A program made the position numbers and the translations under genes. 64,000 bases of DNA from VRUE01 sp963774555 (GTDB taxonomy: Bacteria; Actinomycetota; Thermoleophilia; Solirubrobacterales; 70-9), in the NCBI GenBank assembly GCA_963774555.1, contig CAVZFL010000001.1, positions 1,302,001 through 1,366,000 on the forward strand. Direction: 5' to 3'. The notes beneath the pieces are model-generated. The model saw nothing but the letters and a program-made list of their open reading frames with translations, did no database searches and was not told the origin of the DNA. Shown in pieces: positions 30,146-38,566 of this stretch (positions are counted from its first letter, which is position 1; every line of letters begins with the position of its first letter).

Positions 30146-30631
30146 AGCTCCTGCTCGACGAGATGATCTCGCCGAAGATCGCTCGCGAGCTACGGAGTAG
30201 GGGGAACTTCGACGTCCAGGCGATCAAAGGCGACAGGCCCGACCTCGAGGCGGTCGCCGACCGCGAGATCGTCCGCCGTATCGCCGCCGAGCAGCGGACC
30301 CTCGTCACCAACGACGTGCTCGATTTCCAGCTGATCCACAACCAGATGCTGACCGCCGGCGAAGAGCACCACGGCCTGATCTTCACCAGCGACTCCAACG
30401 ATGCCTCGAAACAAGGCATCGATCCCGCTTTGGGTGAGCGTTCTGGAGAGGGTCTTGACGGAGCATCCGGGCAAGGACGCACTGAAGAACCGCGTTCGAC
30501 ACCTTCCCGGCCTCGCCCTCGATGCGGCGCGGCGCGATACCGCTCGGCGGCGAGTGCTGGGGGGGTTCGACGTCGTTCGGGATGTGGATGGCACCCCGCA
30601 GGAAGTTGCCACTGGCCGCGAGCGTGGCTGA
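30142..30631 (+). CDS. DUF5615 PIN-like toxin, frame-disrupted
   Basis: It starts at GTG 30142, overlapping the antitoxin stop. MKLLLDEMISPKIARELRSRG and then RTLVTNDVLDFQLI give the two acidic patches of the PIN-like RNase fold (Mut7-C/DUF5615). Near 30398 the frame shifts: the continuation MPRNKASIPLWVSVLERVL and HPGKDALKNRVRHLP fits the family C-terminus. The stop at 30631 is in the corrected frame and may be followed by spurious residues. A probable ribonuclease toxin neutralised by the DUF433 partner; inactive if the frameshift is real. Confidence 0.6.
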
Positions 30632-30771
30632 CCGACGCGCCTTGCCCCCCCCATAGCTGCCCAAGACCGCTGGAGACTCGGAGGGGAGGACTCCTCCGAG
30701 ATCTAGATCTTGATTGTGACCGGCTGAATCCTGCCGTTTCGGGGGCTGACTGGCGCACCACTGGCACCAGG

Positions 30772-31179
30772 TCAGCGACCCTCGCTTGGGTAACGACCGT
30801 GGAGGCGCTTATGTCCCCGCTCGTAGACGCTGCGGCTCAGCGGGTTGTCTGGGTGGCGCTCACCGAAGGCGATCATGATCCAGGCCAGTCCGTCAGGCAC
30901 CCGGGTGAGTCGGAAGACGAAACCGAAGGGTGCCGCCGAGGCGCCCTCTGCATCGAGGGGAACGCGGAGCTTGCGACATCCCGGCAACATGATTCCGTTG
31001 TCGCCTTCCGCTTCACACTTCTTCCAGGCGAGTTCTGTGCGGCCAGCTTCGATTTCTCTACGTGCACGTTCGGCTTGGGCGCGTGCCGGAGATCGAGGGG
31101 CGTAACGCTCGACCTCTTCCGCCCAGACGGGCGACCGGAATTCAATTGAAACTGGAGGCAGCTTCCCCCTGCGGGTCAT
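30772..31179 (-). CDS. RelE/HigB-like putative toxin
   Basis: A 135-residue small basic protein from ATG 31177-31179. The arrangement LPGCRKLRVPLD, then GFVFRLTRVPDGLAWIMIAFGERH and a C-terminal Tyr/Arg-rich end (SVYERGHKRLHGRYP) resembles RelE/HigB-type mRNA interferases. The match is by pattern only. A small acidic-tailed gene lies 78 bases upstream on the same strand, giving an antitoxin-toxin order. Confidence 0.45.
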   Translation of the reverse strand: MTRRGKLPPVSIEFRSPVWAEEVERYAPRSPARAQAERARREIEAGRTELAWKKCEAEGDNGIMLPGCRKLRVPLDAEGASAAPFGFVFRLTRVPDGLAWIMIAFGERHPDNPLSRSVYERGHKRLHGRYPSEGR

Positions 31180-31257
31180 ACAGCCAGAATACGGCGCAAG
31201 GGGACCCCTTCCCCCAATCGGACTTTTGAACTGGGCAGTCGCCCGGAACTGCCGCCG

Positions 31258-31476
31258 CTAACCCTCGCCGTCAGTGGGGTCGTCGGCGGTCAGCCGCTCG
31301 AAGTCCTCGGTGGAGGCTGGCGAAGTGCCCCACTCTTCATCAAGCTCGGCCATGGGCTTGATTGGCGGCTCAAGGGTCAGACCGCCTACCCGATCCGACA
31401 CGACCTCGTAGCGCCGACCACCGACTTCGACCATCTCGCCAATCGCCAAGTCGAGCTTCTTTACAGCAGTCGCCAT
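31258..31476 (-). CDS. Small antitoxin-like protein
   Basis: A 72-residue protein with an N-terminal swapped-hairpin-like stretch (LAIGEMVEVGGRRYEVVSD) and an acidic end (DFERLTADDPTDGEG) typical of small antitoxins that wrap their toxin. It precedes the RelE/HigB-like gene on the same strand. It is the last backbone gene before the integrated element. Confidence 0.45.
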   Translation of the reverse strand: MATAVKKLDLAIGEMVEVGGRRYEVVSDRVGGLTLEPPIKPMAELDEEWGTSPASTEDFERLTADDPTDGEG

Positions 31477-31590
31477 GCCTCAGATGGTAGCCCCGGCGAT
31501 TGGTCTGCGCCAGTCGCCGGAGAGCTTGGGACGATCTTTGAGCGCACGAACGCCACTCACCGATTCCCGACTGAACCGCTCTGCAAAGCG

Positions 31591-31613
31591 AAAACCCCCG
31601 ATTTGCGGGGGCT
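31591..31613 (-). terminator. Original tRNA-Leu terminator left outside the element
   Basis: On the minus strand this reads GCCCCCGCAAATCGGGGG followed by TTTTCG, a stem of CCCCCG and CGGGGG with a U-run: a Rho-independent terminator. It lies seven bases beyond the 3' end of the displaced tRNA-Leu fragment, where the terminator of the undisturbed tRNA gene would have been. Confidence 0.7.
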
Positions 31614-31619
31614 TCCGAG

Positions 31620-31676
31620 TGCGGCTGAATGGAGTCGAACCATCACGCCCCGTTAGGGACACAAGGCCCTCAACCT
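31620..31676 (-). other. attL: displaced 3' fragment of tRNA-Leu
   Basis: These 57 bases match 53921-53977, the 3' part of the intact tRNA-Leu(GAG), with two differences. The repeat stops in the anticodon arm, so this copy is not a functional tRNA. The direct orientation, an integrase beside the other copy and the terminator just outside support attL of a tRNA-targeted element. From 31677 to 31847 no gene is seen. Confidence 0.85.
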
Positions 31677-31847
31677 AGGGGTTAGGGGCGATTTCAGTTC
31701 CATTCAGTGCTCTCAGGTGTCCTGAGGTGCTCTGAGGTTACGCAGGTTACTGATTTGGAGGTCCGCAGAAAGGTCCGCAGTTTTCGGGTGAGTGTGCAGA
31801 GCCCTGTTTGACCGGGCCGTGTCGACACGGGTGCTACGTTCAAAGCA

Positions 31848-32030
31848 ATGATGTCGCATCGGCGAAAGCAGGGAGCTGAGGACCAGAGGATTCGCGACTC
31901 GCGTCCTCTGAAGGACCTTGCGCGTCGTGGCCTGGTCCAGATGCCGAAGGGGCCGCGAGGACCCAAGCACGCCAGCATAGGGGCCGTCGTTGCCTCGGTG
32001 TCGGATCTAGTCGCCGAGCAGCGTCGTTGA
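31848..32030 (+). CDS. Orphan VapB/Phd-like antitoxin
   Basis: A 60-residue basic protein. The layout RPLKDLARRGLV, then PKGPRGPKHASI and the ending SDLVAEQRR matches short antitoxins whose C-terminal helix binds a PIN toxin. No toxin gene follows, so it would be an orphan. A perfect palindrome CGTGTCGACACG (about 31818-31829) lies 18 bases upstream and could be its operator. The ATG is doubled and the upstream RBS is weak. Confidence 0.45.
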   Translation: MMSHRRKQGAEDQRIRDSRPLKDLARRGLVQMPKGPRGPKHASIGAVVASVSDLVAEQRR

Positions 32031-32114
32031 TCCCCTTGGTTGCAGTTGTTCCTCCGCGGCGTAGAGGGGGTCGGTCGTCACGGCTTTTCTGCCCTCGAAA
32101 GCCGGTCAGCGTCA

Positions 32115-32726
32115 CTATTGCCCAAGGTTGACGTAGGGGAAGATCGCTACCTGGGCAGAGCGAGCAGCGCCGGCGAGTTCGTCGATGTGCTTCCCCGCGT
32201 CCCGGCCCAGCACCCATGACGGCGGATATGACGCCTGCGAGTAAAAGCGCTGAATCAGCTGATACTTCTGGAAGGGAAGCGTCCCGGCTAGGACGTGACG
32301 TTGACGCGCGAACGCTTCGCTCTTCAGGACCTCGTACGCGTCCAAGGGAGAGGCGCCCCCTCGACCGACCTCTTTCAGAATGGCGCCGTCTTCGAAAAGC
32401 TCGTTGAGAACTTCGCTGGTGGCTGCGCGGGTTGCCGCTGACTCCCGAGACACATGCGAGGGCGCGTCGAGCGTGCTCCACGCGATCCCCAGAAGGAGAC
32501 ACGAAGCCGTGCCGGCGCCCAAGGTCGCGAAAAGCACGTCGCGACCGAGTCGATTCCTGGGCCAGCTCGGAAAGGTGAACAGCTCAATGCCGAGCCACAC
32601 CGCGAACAGCGCCGCCAAGGCCAAGAACATCGCCCGCGGCCCCGAAAGCACGAGGCCGACAATGGTGAGAGCAACGCCGAGGAGGCCGACCCCCGGCTTC
32701 CAGACCTCGCGAAGATGCTGCCTCAT
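32115..32726 (-). CDS. Hypothetical membrane protein
   Basis: A 203-residue protein with about three hydrophobic helices in the first 85 residues (GVGLLGVALTIVGLVLSG; FLALAALFAVWLGIELF; LFATLGAGTASCLLLGIAW) followed by a soluble helical domain of ~110 residues. No family is recognised. Its isolated position inside the element, between two antitoxin-like genes, gives no clue to function. Start ATG 32724-32726 is the first in frame. Confidence 0.5.
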   Translation of the reverse strand: MRQHLREVWKPGVGLLGVALTIVGLVLSGPRAMFLALAALFAVWLGIELFTFPSWPRNRLGRDVLFATLGAGTASCLLLGIAWSTLDAPSHVSRESAATRAATSEVLNELFEDGAILKEVGRGGASPLDAYEVLKSEAFARQRHVLAGTLPFQKYQLIQRFYSQASYPPSWVLGRDAGKHIDELAGAARSAQVAIFPYVNLGQ

Positions 32727-32831
32727 CGCGCTAAAGCTCCCACGTGGCCGGATTCTGACGTGCGGGCCAATCCCTTGAGTCCTTCAACCGCCATTCGATG
32801 TGTTCTCGGCCCGGGCCGAGACGATGCTGTG

Positions 32832-32879
32832 CTAGAGCCAGCGGCCGCGAACGGCGACCGCGGCGATGTCGGCGGCCAC
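32832..32879 (-). pseudogene. Possible 5' stub of a RES-type toxin
   Basis: A GTG two bases after the antitoxin stop opens a 15-codon frame (VAADIAAVAVRGRWL) that ends at TAG 32832. Genes of the Xre/DUF2384 antitoxin family are normally followed here by a RES-domain toxin, and this could be the remaining start. Evidence is position and weak resemblance only. Confidence 0.2.
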
Positions 32880-32880
32880 C

Positions 32881-33219
32881 TCAGACGGCGCCGGGGTCCT
32901 CGAGGCCTGAGATCAGCTGCGCCACCGAGTGGTAGTCGCCGCCGGCGATCCGCTCGATCGGCTTGTCGTCGTCGAGCAACTCCATCGGCTTGTTGAGCCA
33001 CACCGGAATGTAGGTGGGGCGGATGACCCGGGCGAGGCGCTCGACGATCGAGGAGAGCTCCGCCAGGCGCTCGGCGCGCGAGCCGCTGGGAGCGCTGCGC
33101 CCGGCGAGCCATTCCCGCACCGTGCTCGGTGCCGCGCCGGTGGCGCTGGCGATGTCGCGATCGGACAGGTGCCCGGTGTCGTGGACGTGGATTGCCTCTT
33201 CGGCATAGGCGGTGATCAT
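32881..33219 (-). CDS. Xre/MbcA/ParS-type (DUF2384) antitoxin
   Basis: A 112-residue protein from ATG 33217-33219. The N-terminal helix-turn-helix reads LSDRDIASATGAAPSTVREWL, here cited as SDRDIASATGAAPSTVREWL. The C-terminal toxin-binding part has IPVWLNKPMELLDDDKPIE and then GGDYHSVAQLISGLEDPGAV, the classical DUF2384 end. Such antitoxins pair with RES toxins that degrade NAD+; none is intact downstream. The longer open frame to 33390 has no RBS and no conserved residues. Confidence 0.75.
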   Translation of the reverse strand: MITAYAEEAIHVHDTGHLSDRDIASATGAAPSTVREWLAGRSAPSGSRAERLAELSSIVERLARVIRPTYIPVWLNKPMELLDDDKPIERIAGGDYHSVAQLISGLEDPGAV

Positions 33220-33407
33220 GGGAGAGGGTAGCGCTCCGGCGTGATTCCCGACAGGATTCCGCTCAGTTCTGGACGTTAGCTTGATCCTGGGAGGATTGGG
33301 CTTCCGGGCGAGGCAGTCGGTCCGACCTCGACCGTGCGGGACGGGTCGATGCCTAACCGTCGGGACCCGCCTGTCGTCGATTTGTCCCATCGTCGAATAT
33401 GTAGTTA

Positions 33408-34523
33408 ATGGCGAGTCGGGCAGAGCTCGAAGCGGTCAAGATGGTCGCACTTGCACAAGGGGTGCGAATTCAGGAAGGTGCGCTGCGGGATCTGGGCGGC
33501 CCCGACGCTCTCACCGTGCATGAGTACCCCACCACCGGCGGGATCACGCTGGTCCTCGAGCAGGAAGTGTTGGTCAACGCACCGTTCGACGAACCGTACT
33601 GCGCCGAAAGCCCGCTGCGACTGTCCGGCTCCGAGGGGCGTTTCGAGCTGCGCCTCGACGGCTTGGTCGTACCTGTCCAGGACACTCTGCCTCTGCCGGG
33701 CTATCTAAACGCGGTGGATGACTCCGGCCGCGCCATCGACGAGGTCGCGATGTCGCACGGGGATCGGATCCGCCTCTCGCCGATCGACGGGTGTGCGTTC
33801 GACTGCAGCTTCTGCGACATGGGGGGGCGCTATGTCCCGCGCTCGGCCGAGCGGATCGTTGCCGCTCTCGAAGTCGCACTTGACGACCGGGTGCTGCCGG
33901 CCCGGCACGTCCTGATCAGTGGTGGATCCCCGGGATGGGCTGCGGCCGAGCAGGACTACTTTCGAGAGGTGTGCGTTACGGTGATCGACCGCGCGGGAGA
34001 GCTGAGCGCGACGAGAGATGCCCCGCTGACCGTGGACATCATGATGAGCGCCCGCAAAGACGGTCCCGAGTTCGTGGACCGCATGGTCGAGGCTGGCGTC
34101 AATGGCTTCTCCTTCAATCTCGAGGTCTTCTCCGAGGAGCTGGCTCGCAACCACCTCGGCCGCAAGCACAAGTCCGCCCGCCCGCTGCTTGCGCCGATGA
34201 TCGAAAGGGCGGTAGAGGCGTTCGGCCGCGAATCCGGTCGGGTTCGATCGCTCATCATCCCGGGTCTCGAGTCGCCGGAGCAGACGCTTGAAGGGGTCGA
34301 TTGGCTGGCGTCCATGGGGTGCGATCCGGTGCTCAGCCCCTTTCGTCCCGCGCGCGGGACGGCGTTGGCGGCCGCCCGGCCGATCGAGCCGGGGCAGCTC
34401 GGCGAGGTGCTGATTAGAAGCAGGGAGATCGTGCGCGGCCATGGCGTCGGGCTGGGACCGAGGTGCGTCCCCTGTCAACACAACACCCTTTCGTTCCCGT
34501 GGGACGTTGTGGAAAGCGGCTGA
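33408..34523 (+). CDS. Radical SAM enzyme, paralogue 1
   Basis: A 371-residue protein. The radical SAM iron-sulphur motif is Cys129-x3-Cys133-x2-Cys136 (GCAFDCSFCDMGG), followed by the SAM-binding GGSPG (HVLISGGSPGWAA). An N-terminal ~115-residue beta-rich domain precedes it. The C-terminal GPRCVPCQHNTLSF adds a Cys-x2-Cys that could hold an auxiliary cluster. It shares all of these blocks with the second radical SAM gene at 44049-45182. The start is preceded by the in-frame string ATG TAG TTA. Substrate unknown; the FAD gene converges on it. Confidence 0.85.
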   Translation: MASRAELEAVKMVALAQGVRIQEGALRDLGGPDALTVHEYPTTGGITLVLEQEVLVNAPFDEPYCAESPLRLSGSEGRFELRLDGLVVPVQDTLPLPGYLNAVDDSGRAIDEVAMSHGDRIRLSPIDGCAFDCSFCDMGGRYVPRSAERIVAALEVALDDRVLPARHVLISGGSPGWAAAEQDYFREVCVTVIDRAGELSATRDAPLTVDIMMSARKDGPEFVDRMVEAGVNGFSFNLEVFSEELARNHLGRKHKSARPLLAPMIERAVEAFGRESGRVRSLIIPGLESPEQTLEGVDWLASMGCDPVLSPFRPARGTALAAARPIEPGQLGEVLIRSREIVRGHGVGLGPRCVPCQHNTLSFPWDVVESG

Positions 34524-34534
34524 CTCCCTCTGGC

Positions 34535-35833
34535 TCAAGTGGATGCCGCGGCGAACACGGCGTCGACCGTGGCCGCGGGCTCGGTCAGATGCCAGGCGCC
34601 GACGTACCTACGGTGCAGCTCCGGATCGCCCGCCAGCAGGGTGCCCAGCCCTTGGGTCTCGGCGATGGACCTTCGACTGGCCAGCACCTCTCTCAGCGTC
34701 CATGCCGCGCGGCAGGCCTCGGCGGCACGGGGGAGGTAGGCGTTGCCGAGTTCCTCGCGCCAGGACCGGCGGTCCGGCTCTCCAAGGGACTCCGCCAGGA
34801 TGGACGCATGCCAGGCGGCCACCGACATACCCTGCCCGCTGAGGGGGTCGAGGCACATGTACGCGTCCCCCACCGGCAGCAGTCCAACGACTGGCCTCTC
34901 CTGCAGGTCGTATCGATGCCAGATCGAAAACGGCCGCCGGAAGAGTCGCGGGTCGTCCAGGGGTTCTCCGCGGTCGAGCAGCAGCGCGATCCAGGGGGCC
35001 TCGAGCGTCTCCGCGTACGCGCGCATCTCCGCCCAGCATCGCGGTGGCGGATCGCTGGGTCCTCCCGACAGCGAGACGTACCAGCGGTCGGTCCCGGCTG
35101 GCGAGACGATTCCCGCGCGGGCCTGAGGCGGGGTCGGGAAGACCATCCACGATCGGTCGACGGCGAGTTGCGAAACCGGTCGTCTGACTTCCGCTGTGAC
35201 GTACCACCGGGATGTGCGCTTCCGGTCGACCCTCGGAACGGGAAGCTCCGCGTGCCGCAGCCAGCGCCTGCCTTCGGCGCGGACGCCGGAAGCGTCCACG
35301 ACGAGCGATGCACCCACCCTTTCCCGCCGTGATCCCGAGTCGATGAGGACTCCCGTCACTGAGCCGTTCGACCCCAGCAACAGCTGTCGTACCCGCACGC
35401 CCTGCCGGATGTTGACGCCGCCCCGGTCCAGCAGCAGCCGGCGCGCGACGTGCTCGATCAGGGGGCGAGGGGCGCAAACCAGCCGCAACCCGAGGTCCCG
35501 AGAGGGCATGGTCGTCCCGAACTCGAATACCTGTGTCCCGCTGGCTACCGCTACCTCCCGGGCGCCGGCCGCGCGCAGCTGCTCGCCGAAGCCGGGGAGC
35601 AGAGCCTCTATGTGGGCCTGTCCGCAGGCCATCAGATTGTGCAGCTGATTGCCCTGTGGTACGCCGCGCCGAGGGAGTGGCTCCGCTGGGAGGGTGTCCT
35701 GCTCTAGCAGGACCACGGAACGCCCGCCGCTGCGTATCGCAGCAGCTGCCGCGATGCCGGCAAGTCCGCAGCCGACGATCACGACGGGAACTGCGTTCGC
35801 TCCCCCAAGGCTGGCGGCACTCATCCACACCAT
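34535..35833 (-). CDS. FAD-dependent oxidoreductase (geranylgeranyl reductase/halogenase-like)
   Basis: A 432-residue flavoprotein of the glutathione-reductase/p-hydroxybenzoate hydroxylase fold. The dinucleotide motif VVIVGCGLAGIAAAAAIRS opens the protein, the acidic end of the second strand is VVLLEQD, and the second FAD motif is VGDAYMCLDPLSGQGMS. The N-terminal start is uncertain: ATG 35833 or ATG 35824. It is divergent from the TIR gene with only 33 bases between starts. Relatives hydroxylate, reduce or halogenate small molecules; the substrate here is unknown. Confidence 0.8.
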   Translation of the reverse strand: MVWMSAASLGGANAVPVVIVGCGLAGIAAAAAIRSGGRSVVLLEQDTLPAEPLPRRGVPQGNQLHNLMACGQAHIEALLPGFGEQLRAAGAREVAVASGTQVFEFGTTMPSRDLGLRLVCAPRPLIEHVARRLLLDRGGVNIRQGVRVRQLLLGSNGSVTGVLIDSGSRRERVGASLVVDASGVRAEGRRWLRHAELPVPRVDRKRTSRWYVTAEVRRPVSQLAVDRSWMVFPTPPQARAGIVSPAGTDRWYVSLSGGPSDPPPRCWAEMRAYAETLEAPWIALLLDRGEPLDDPRLFRRPFSIWHRYDLQERPVVGLLPVGDAYMCLDPLSGQGMSVAAWHASILAESLGEPDRRSWREELGNAYLPRAAEACRAAWTLREVLASRRSIAETQGLGTLLAGDPELHRRYVGAWHLTEPAATVDAVFAAAST

Positions 35834-35866
35834 GTTTCCAGGCCCGTGTCAGCAAAGATGTAGTTC

Positions 35867-37171
35867 ATGGAGGGGGCGCCGGATCGGTTTGATTTCTTCA
35901 TCAGCTACGCGGGAGAGGATCGTGGGTGGGCGGAATGGATCGCCTGGGAGATCGAGGAGGCCGGCTACTCGACCCGCCTGCAGCACTGGGATTTCCTTCC
36001 TGGCGGCAGCTTCCCGGCGGAGATGCACGAAGCCCTTCGCGCCTGCGATCGAATGCTCGCCGTCCTATCGCCCGCCTACCTCGAGTCCTATTACGCCGCC
36101 AAGGAGTGGCAGGCGGTTTTCGCGGAGGGAGAGGAGGGCGAGGGGAAGCTCGTTCCCGTACGCGTCAAGGAGTGCGAGCCCGACGGCCTGCTCCGCTCGA
36201 TCATCTGGGTCGATCTGGTCGGGGCCGATGAGGAGAGTTCGCGCTCGTTGCTACTGGGCCTCCTCCGAAACGGGCGCCTGAAGCCCTCGGCTGCTCCCGC
36301 GTTTCCGGCGGCAGGCGGCGCCTCGACTCCGGGGTCGCCGCCGGCGTTTCCGATCGTCCCCGTCGAGCGCAGATCCGCTCCGGCGGCCGTCGAGGTCGAC
36401 TGGACCGGCGAGCGGTGGTCGGCATTCGTGCTCGACGACGAGCGCTGGGTCGTCGAGGCCCGTGACTCGGAGCTCGGCTTTCGGCTCTTCGGGGACCACG
36501 CCAACCGCCGCACCTCGAAGTTCGAGTCGCCGATTGTGGGGCTCGCGCTGTCGAGTCGCGCGTCGGCGCTGGCGGTGCAGACCGAAGAGGGGGTTCGCGT
36601 CGCCGGGCTCGACGAACGTGGGCTGCTGGGGGACTGGACCAAGGGCGCTGGCGCCGACCCGGGTGGCCCGCGCCTGCTGGCCCTCCGGGACGCGGGGGGA
36701 AGGCAGGGGGTGGAGGCCCTGCTGAGCGACGACGAGGAGACCTTTGTCGTGGATCCCGGCGCCCGCTTGTCGGAGCGGCAGGTGGTGTGCGGCTCTCCCG
36801 CTTCGTGCGCGGCGGCCTTTGCCGGTACGTTTTTGATCGTGTCGCCCGCCGGTCGCGTCCTGCGCGGCAGGAACGTCCTCGAGCTGCCCGGCGGTTGGCT
36901 CGACGTGGATTGCGCGATGGGTGCGACCGCGGAGCTGATCGCGGGAATCCGCAGCGTCGAGGGACGCGTGATTCTCACGGCGGTGCGCCAGGACCGCGGT
37001 GGCAGCGAGGTACGGGAAGTGGACCTTCCCGGCGACGCCGTTCGCGTTTGCGTCGCTCGTACGCCGAGCTGCCGGGACGAGCCGTCGCAGCTGGTCGTGC
37101 AGACCGAGGATGGCGGCCTCGCCGCATGGTCGTGGTCCGACCTTCCAGTCGCCGAGCGGATCGATCGCTGA
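35867..37171 (+). CDS. TIR-domain protein with C-terminal beta-rich domain
   Basis: A 434-residue protein. Residues about 8-135 are a bacterial TIR domain: FDFFISYAGEDRGWAEWIAW, then LQHWDFLPGGSFP, LAVLSPAYLESYYAAKEW with the presumed catalytic Glu80, and VPVRVKECEPDGLL. TIR domains of this kind cleave NAD+ or make cyclic ADP-ribose signals. After a Pro/Ala linker, residues about 165-430 form repeated strand-turn units (LALSSRASALAVQTEEGVRV) like a beta-propeller sensor. It opens a four-gene run; its ATG is preceded in frame by ATG TAG TTC. One base separates its stop from the ATP-grasp ATG. Confidence 0.85.
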   Translation: MEGAPDRFDFFISYAGEDRGWAEWIAWEIEEAGYSTRLQHWDFLPGGSFPAEMHEALRACDRMLAVLSPAYLESYYAAKEWQAVFAEGEEGEGKLVPVRVKECEPDGLLRSIIWVDLVGADEESSRSLLLGLLRNGRLKPSAAPAFPAAGGASTPGSPPAFPIVPVERRSAPAAVEVDWTGERWSAFVLDDERWVVEARDSELGFRLFGDHANRRTSKFESPIVGLALSSRASALAVQTEEGVRVAGLDERGLLGDWTKGAGADPGGPRLLALRDAGGRQGVEALLSDDEETFVVDPGARLSERQVVCGSPASCAAAFAGTFLIVSPAGRVLRGRNVLELPGGWLDVDCAMGATAELIAGIRSVEGRVILTAVRQDRGGSEVREVDLPGDAVRVCVARTPSCRDEPSQLVVQTEDGGLAAWSWSDLPVAERIDR

Positions 37172-37172
37172 G

Positions 37173-38518
<1,346 letters not shown>

Positions 38519-38566
38519 GTCGCCCCACCGCACTCGCAGGCTGCGCTCCGGAACGAGGAGGCGGCC

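Noticed and set aside
31620..31676. Second tRNA-Leu gene
   Set aside because: It lacks the 5' half (acceptor strand, D-arm and part of the anticodon arm), so it is an attachment-site remnant.
31694..31978. Minus-strand frames opposite the small antitoxin gene
   Set aside because: Two overlapping frames of similar length with no family resemblance; the plus-strand antitoxin pattern is better.
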